Source: UBA7236 sp964638865 | Lineage (GTDB): Bacteria > Bacteroidota > Bacteroidia > Chitinophagales > BACL12 | DNA: 19,808 nucleotides | Assembly (NCBI GenBank): GCA_964638865.1 | Contig: CAZXBG010000074.1 | Location: forward strand, 1 to 19,808 | Direction of reading: 5' to 3' | Notes under the pieces: generated by a model | What the model was told of the DNA's origin: nothing | Database searches by the model: none | What the model saw: only the letters and a program-made list of their open reading frames with translations | Shown here: positions 15,833-19,808 of the stretch, piece after piece | Layout: each line of letters opens with the position of its first letter | How positions within the stretch are numbered: the first letter of the stretch is position 1 | Translations under genes and position numbers: made by a program

Positions 15833-16852
15833 ATGATGAAGATTTACAAAATCGCGTTTTTTGCAGCTTTCATGGCTGTTGGTGTATTAAGGGCTCAGGA
15901 CGTTCACTTCTCACAGTATAACGCCGCCCCGCTTGCATTGAATCCGGCACTTACAGGTGTAAACTCCTGCGACTGGAGAGCAGGGTTAACTTACCGCAAC
16001 CAATGGAACAGTGTTACAACTCCTTATGTAACCTACGAAGCATTTTTTGACATGCCTATTGTTAAAAATATTGGTGCCGCAAGTAAATTAACCGGGGGAT
16101 TATTATTATACAACGATGTATCCGGCGACGGAAATTTAACGAACCTGAGTATTATGGGTTCCACAGCTTTTGTGCTTGGACTTGGTGGTCGCGATGATCA
16201 CAATCTTTCACTCGGCTTACAGGGCGGTTTAATGCAAAAATCGTTGGATTTTGATGCACTAAAATGGCCAAATCAATGGGATGGGGATGAATTTAATACA
16301 ATAATTGATCCACTGGAACCGTATTTGGGAGATAATGTTTCTCGTTTTAATATGAGCAGCGGTTTAGCATACCATAATGTGGTTTCTAAAAAATTTAATA
16401 TTACTGCCGGATTTGCGATGTTCAATTTAGTTTCTCCGAAAGAAAGTTTTTTACAGGATGAAGAAAATAAATTAGGTTCACGTTTAGTCGGTCACTTAAA
16501 AGCAGGTTTTACTTTTGCTGATAAATACGGATTTATTCCTTCTGTTTTATATCAAACACAATCCGGTGCACAAGAAATTGTTGTTGGTGCAGATTTGGGA
16601 TATTTTTTAAATAATGCGAATTTCCCTGCAACCTTTTTTCTTGGAGGCCATTACCGTTTAGATGATGCTATGATCGCTACTGTTGGAATGGATTATAAAA
16701 ATTTCCGTTTCGGAGCGAGTTACGATATTAATACTTCCACATTACAGGAAGCCAGTAGCGGAAAAGGTGGATTCGAATTATCGCTGGTTTATACAGGTTG
16801 TATTTTACCGGTTATTCCTAAAAACTTTGATATGCCTTGTCCACGTTATTAA
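15833..16852 (+). CDS. PorP/SprF family type IX secretion system outer-membrane protein
   Basis: A 339-residue outer-membrane beta-barrel protein. After a signal peptide ending VLRAQ it shows the family start DVHFSQYNAAPLALNPALTG and the conserved YRNQWNSV block, then alternating beta strands (GGHYRLDDAMIATVGMDY, FRFGASYDINTSTL), ending with a CPRY tail seen in this family. PorP/SprF proteins work with T9SS; SprF is needed for export and attachment of the type B substrate SprB in F. johnsoniae. Its position directly behind two type B adhesins and before a PorE-like gene fits that role here. A second ATG three bases inside the start is equally possible. Confidence 0.9.
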   Translation: MMKIYKIAFFAAFMAVGVLRAQDVHFSQYNAAPLALNPALTGVNSCDWRAGLTYRNQWNSVTTPYVTYEAFFDMPIVKNIGAASKLTGGLLLYNDVSGDGNLTNLSIMGSTAFVLGLGGRDDHNLSLGLQGGLMQKSLDFDALKWPNQWDGDEFNTIIDPLEPYLGDNVSRFNMSSGLAYHNVVSKKFNITAGFAMFNLVSPKESFLQDEENKLGSRLVGHLKAGFTFADKYGFIPSVLYQTQSGAQEIVVGADLGYFLNNANFPATFFLGGHYRLDDAMIATVGMDYKNFRFGASYDINTSTLQEASSGKGGFELSLVYTGCILPVIPKNFDMPCPRY

Positions 16853-16897
16853 TATTTGTGAAACAAAATGAATTCTCAACTGATAAAGAAATATAGC

Positions 16898-19543
16898 ATG
16901 AAAAAAATATTTTCAATTCTTACAATAATTCTATTTGCCGCGACAGCTAATGCTCAAACACATGATCCGGAATTAGATAAAATGAATGCTACACGTAAAT
17001 TAATGTATGGTGATGCATTAATGTCGGCAGGAAGTTATTATGGAGCGCAAGACGCATATAAACTTGCGTATGAAGATGAAGCATCTCAGGAAGCTGCGTA
17101 TAAATTAGCAAGAGCGTATTATTTAGCACGCAATTATAAAGATGCTGAAAAATGGTATAAAACCGCTATAGATGCCGGTAAATCTAAAGACATGTATCCT
17201 GATGCAGGGTTTTATTATGCCATGAGTTTAAAATACAATGGAAAATATGCCGAAGCTAAAGAAGGATTTAAAGCAGTTACTAAAAACAGTAAATTAAAAG
17301 GTGCTTCTGCAACAATTTTAAAACGTCAGGCGAAAAATGAAGATAAGGGCTGTGATGTTGCAATATTACTCGCACAAAATCCAACTACAGTTAATGTGGA
17401 GCATTTAGGTGCTAACGTAAATAATAATTACACCGATTTCTCTCCAAAGTATAGTCCGGATAATAATTTAACCTATGCAGCTTTAGTTTCTGAAAAGCCG
17501 ATTGATCTAGGTCAGCAAGGTAAAACAGAATTGCGTTCCAGAATTTTTACCTCAACTGCAGAAGGTGATACCTGGACACCATCAAAAGAACTTAAAGCCC
17601 CTTTTAATAAAGGTGATGCACATACCGGAAATGGTGCTTATTCCGGTGATGGTAAAAGATTTTATTATACAGAATGTCGTCCTAACGATTCCCTTGTAAT
17701 GATCTGTAAAATATATGTAAGTGAATACGAAAGTGGTGAATGGCAAAGTGGAAAGGAAGTAAGTGATGTAAATACCACAGATTTCACTTCAACTCATCCG
17801 GCACTTGGAACTTTTAAAGGGAAAGAAATTTTATATTTCTCTTCAGACCGGGCGGGTGGCCGCGGGGGAATGGATTTGTGGTATGTAGAAGTGCAAAATA
17901 AGGGAAAGGGTTATTCAAATCCTATCAATTGTGGAACCAAGGTGAATACAATTGGTGATGAGATTACGCCTTTTTATAATGATGAACAGGGGTTATTGTA
18001 TTTCAGCTCCAACGGACAAATAAATATTGGTGGTTTAGATATCTATAAAACTGCCGGTGGAATGAAATCATTTGATGCTCCGGAAAACTTAGGTTTACCA
18101 TTTAATAGTTCAGTAGATGATTTTTATTTTTCAACTAATCAATCAGGTAAAAAAGGATTTTTTGTTTCAAACCGCAAAGGGGGTTTCAATGTAAAAAGCG
18201 AAACTTGTTGCGATGATATTTATGCCTACAAATATCCTCCGGAATTTGTGATTATGGTGCGCGCAATTGATGAAATTTCTAAAGAAGTTATTATTGGTGC
18301 CGGAGTTGATCTTAATCAATCCGGAGTTAAAAAAGATTCTGCTGTAACTAAAATGGCAAACCTGTACGAAGATTTTTATGTTGGAACAGCACAAGATAAA
18401 TTTGAATTGACCAGTTATAAAGAAAAATATAAAAATGGCCGTGCAACAACCTCTACTGTCGGATTAAAAGAAAATGATACTTTATATGTCGATATCATGA
18501 TGGAACCTATTATTGAATTAATACCAATTGAAGTAAAAAATATTTATTATCCTGTAGGTAAATGGGATCTTCGTCCGGAATCGTTCAGAGCATTGGATTC
18601 TATGTATAATGTGTTGGCATTAAGTCCTCAATTAAAAGTGGAGATCGGTTCTCATACAGATAGCCGTGATACTGACGAAAGAAATAAAATTCTTTCTCAG
18701 CATCGTGCGGATACAGTTGTGAGTTATATGATCTCCAGAGGGATTGATCCTTCGAGATTAGTTGCCACAGGATATGGTGAAACAACCCCTAAAAGTATTT
18801 CTGAAGATTTTAAAGTAAGCAGCGGAACAGTTATTCCAAAGGGAACAGTGCTTACGGAAGCATTTATTACAAAATATAAAGGTCAGGATTTTGAAGACTT
18901 GCATCAATTGAACAGGAGAACGGAATTCACCATCATCGGCATTATTCCAAACGCTATCATCACTTACGATGAAGCAACAATTGAAGCTAATGAAGCACGT
19001 AAACGCGATGCGGAAATGCAACGTCAGAAAAAATTACAAGATCTTCAACAAGTGGATGAAACTGATGTAATTGATACTCCTGAGGTAAAAACAAATGAAA
19101 CAAAAACAACCGGAGATAAAAAGACAACAACAACCACTGCAACAAACACGAATGCCCTTGATGCAACACTTACCAAAAAAGGAAATATGTATGAAGGAAA
19201 TGCATCAGTTAATGGTAAAGAACAAACTAAATATATCTTAAACTTAAGTCCTAGTATTACAGTGGCTATGGTTGGTAAAGAGTATTTTATCAGATTATGG
19301 GAATCAGGTACTATAACAGAAGCTGATATCAAAAATGATAAACCAACAGATCTAGGAAACGGAACAACAATTAAAGGAGATGTATTCACTATTAAAACGC
19401 TTCAAATTGGTGATGTTACCTTAACGAATGTAGACACTAAGATCAACATGACAAGTACACAAAACTTAATTGTTGGTGTTAAAGTTGCAGAAAAAAGTGG
19501 TTGCTCATTTGATGTTGCGAAACTGAAATTTAAATGTAAATAA
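16898..19543 (+). CDS. PorE-like TPR/beta-propeller/OmpA protein with a C-terminal degenerate retropepsin-like domain
   Basis: An 881-residue periplasmic/outer-membrane protein. The chosen start gives a standard signal peptide (MKKIFSILTIILFAATANA); an in-frame ATG at 16868 would add ten polar residues. Order: TPR-like helices (about 30-140), PD40 beta-propeller (about 160-440, with FSSDRAGGRGGMDLW at 314), carboxypeptidase-regulatory-like region (about 445-545), OmpA peptidoglycan-binding domain (about 550-685, EIGSHTD at 582-588 and NKILSQHRADTVVSYM). This matches PorE of Porphyromonas gingivalis, which links T9SS components to peptidoglycan. A charged helix and Thr-rich linker (about 695-755) lead to an added domain (764-881) resembling a clan AA aspartic protease with NLSPS at 782-786 instead of DTGAS. 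Last gene of the operon, 15-45 bases after the SprF-like gene. Confidence 0.88.
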   Translation: MKKIFSILTIILFAATANAQTHDPELDKMNATRKLMYGDALMSAGSYYGAQDAYKLAYEDEASQEAAYKLARAYYLARNYKDAEKWYKTAIDAGKSKDMYPDAGFYYAMSLKYNGKYAEAKEGFKAVTKNSKLKGASATILKRQAKNEDKGCDVAILLAQNPTTVNVEHLGANVNNNYTDFSPKYSPDNNLTYAALVSEKPIDLGQQGKTELRSRIFTSTAEGDTWTPSKELKAPFNKGDAHTGNGAYSGDGKRFYYTECRPNDSLVMICKIYVSEYESGEWQSGKEVSDVNTTDFTSTHPALGTFKGKEILYFSSDRAGGRGGMDLWYVEVQNKGKGYSNPINCGTKVNTIGDEITPFYNDEQGLLYFSSNGQINIGGLDIYKTAGGMKSFDAPENLGLPFNSSVDDFYFSTNQSGKKGFFVSNRKGGFNVKSETCCDDIYAYKYPPEFVIMVRAIDEISKEVIIGAGVDLNQSGVKKDSAVTKMANLYEDFYVGTAQDKFELTSYKEKYKNGRATTSTVGLKENDTLYVDIMMEPIIELIPIEVKNIYYPVGKWDLRPESFRALDSMYNVLALSPQLKVEIGSHTDSRDTDERNKILSQHRADTVVSYMISRGIDPSRLVATGYGETTPKSISEDFKVSSGTVIPKGTVLTEAFITKYKGQDFEDLHQLNRRTEFTIIGIIPNAIITYDEATIEANEARKRDAEMQRQKKLQDLQQVDETDVIDTPEVKTNETKTTGDKKTTTTTATNTNALDATLTKKGNMYEGNASVNGKEQTKYILNLSPSITVAMVGKEYFIRLWESGTITEADIKNDKPTDLGNGTTIKGDVFTIKTLQIGDVTLTNVDTKINMTSTQNLIVGVKVAEKSGCSFDVAKLKFKCK

Positions 19544-19568
19544 AAACACAATATTCTTTTTAGAAATT

Positions 19569-19598
19569 GGCTCCGCTGAAAAGTGGAGCCTTTTTTTT
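19569..19598 (+). terminator. Rho-independent terminator of the adhesin/SprF/PorE operon
   Basis: GGCTCCGCT and AGTGGAGCC form a 9-bp stem with one G-U pair, closed by a GAAA tetraloop and followed by eight T. It lies 25 bases after the PorE-like stop codon and is the clearest terminator in the window. Confidence 0.93.
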
Positions 19599-19601
19599 AG
19601 T

Positions 19602-19697
19602 AGGCAGTGGGAGGGGGAGTAGCAGTGGGCTGATCGTCAAGCCAGAACCAGGAGCAGTTGGCAGTGGGCAGTGGCAGTTGGCAGTGGCAGTGGGCAA
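19602..19697. repeat. GGCAGT-rich intergenic repeat tract
   Basis: Many copies of GCAGTGG and GCAGTTG variants follow the terminator, densest at 19652-19695. The pattern CAGTGGGCnnATCGTCAA occurs at 19623-19640 and again at 19688-19705, a 65-base period. The tract is much richer in G than the surrounding genome and has no open frame. It looks like a degenerate non-coding repeat rather than a gene. Confidence 0.65.
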
Positions 19698-19737
19698 ATC
19701 GTCAACGTTTTACAGCTTCAAGAAGTTGGCGATTTTC

Positions 19738-19808
19738 ACCACAAATGTTGATACGGAGAACCAATGTTTGATTAACCACAAATGTGTCTGTGGAGCACTG
19801 AACCGCCA
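19738..19808. repeat. Imperfect 37-base direct repeat at the window edge
   Basis: ACCACAAATGT occurs at 19738-19748 and 19775-19785, each followed by a similar stretch (CGGAG or TGGAG ten bases later). The second unit runs toward the window end, so the full extent cannot be seen. No gene is apparent. Confidence 0.4.

Noticed and set aside
19045..19389. A 114-codon leftward open frame
   Set aside because: It lies antisense to the Thr-rich linker and last domain of the PorE-like gene, and its Val/Phe-rich low-complexity sequence is what the reverse complement of such codons gives.
19602..19705. CRISPR array
   Set aside because: Units are short and irregular, there are no spacers of constant length, and no cas gene is present.

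Overview
The window reads as chromosome of an AT-rich member of the Bacteroidota (Chitinophagales/Saprospirales-like; the exact family cannot be fixed from sequence alone). Supporting signs are several proteins ending in type IX secretion system (T9SS) sorting domains of both type A and type B, a PorP/SprF protein, a PorE-like OmpA protein, a Bacteroidota-type Lgt, the near absence of Shine-Dalgarno sites, and repeated matches to the Bacteroidota -7 promoter element TAnnTTTG shortly before start codons. No rRNA, tRNA, CRISPR array, transposase or phage gene was seen.

Layout. Positions 1-52 hold the first codons of a leftward gene for an exported protein. Positions 221-2571 hold three tightly packed rightward genes (GT2 glycosyltransferase, class I methyltransferase, CmcI-like methyltransferase), probably the end of a surface-glycan cluster. 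Positions 2568-8208 are leftward: a two-LamG secreted protein, a one-LamG relative split by a one-base frameshift, a large secreted protein with two phospholipase-D HKD motifs, and a cyclase-family (kynurenine-formamidase-like) enzyme. The three secreted proteins carry type A T9SS tails. Divergent from these is a small lipoprotein (8293-8835) with a likely surface-export signal. A 335-base gap with small inverted repeats precedes two housekeeping genes, mtaB (tRNA methylthiotransferase) and lgt (lipoprotein diacylglyceryl transferase).

Positions 12017-19543 form a coherent surface-adhesion/secretion module: two tandem, perfectly collinear 615-residue proteins (choice-of-anchor L, Calx-beta-like region, Ig/PKD-like repeats, type B T9SS tail), then a PorP/SprF-family outer-membrane protein, then a PorE-like TPR/beta-propeller/OmpA protein. 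The last three genes are 15-18 bases apart and end at a textbook terminator (19569-19598). The inferred division of labour is that T9SS exports the adhesins, the SprF-like protein acts as their outer-membrane partner, and the PorE-like protein ties the assembly to peptidoglycan.

The most notable observation is at the end of that module. The PorE-like protein has about 200 extra C-terminal residues, and the last ~120 resemble a retropepsin-like (clan AA) aspartic protease in which the catalytic DTGAS is replaced by NLSPS. This suggests a pseudoprotease domain used as a binding module. The window ends in a GGCAGT-rich repeat tract.
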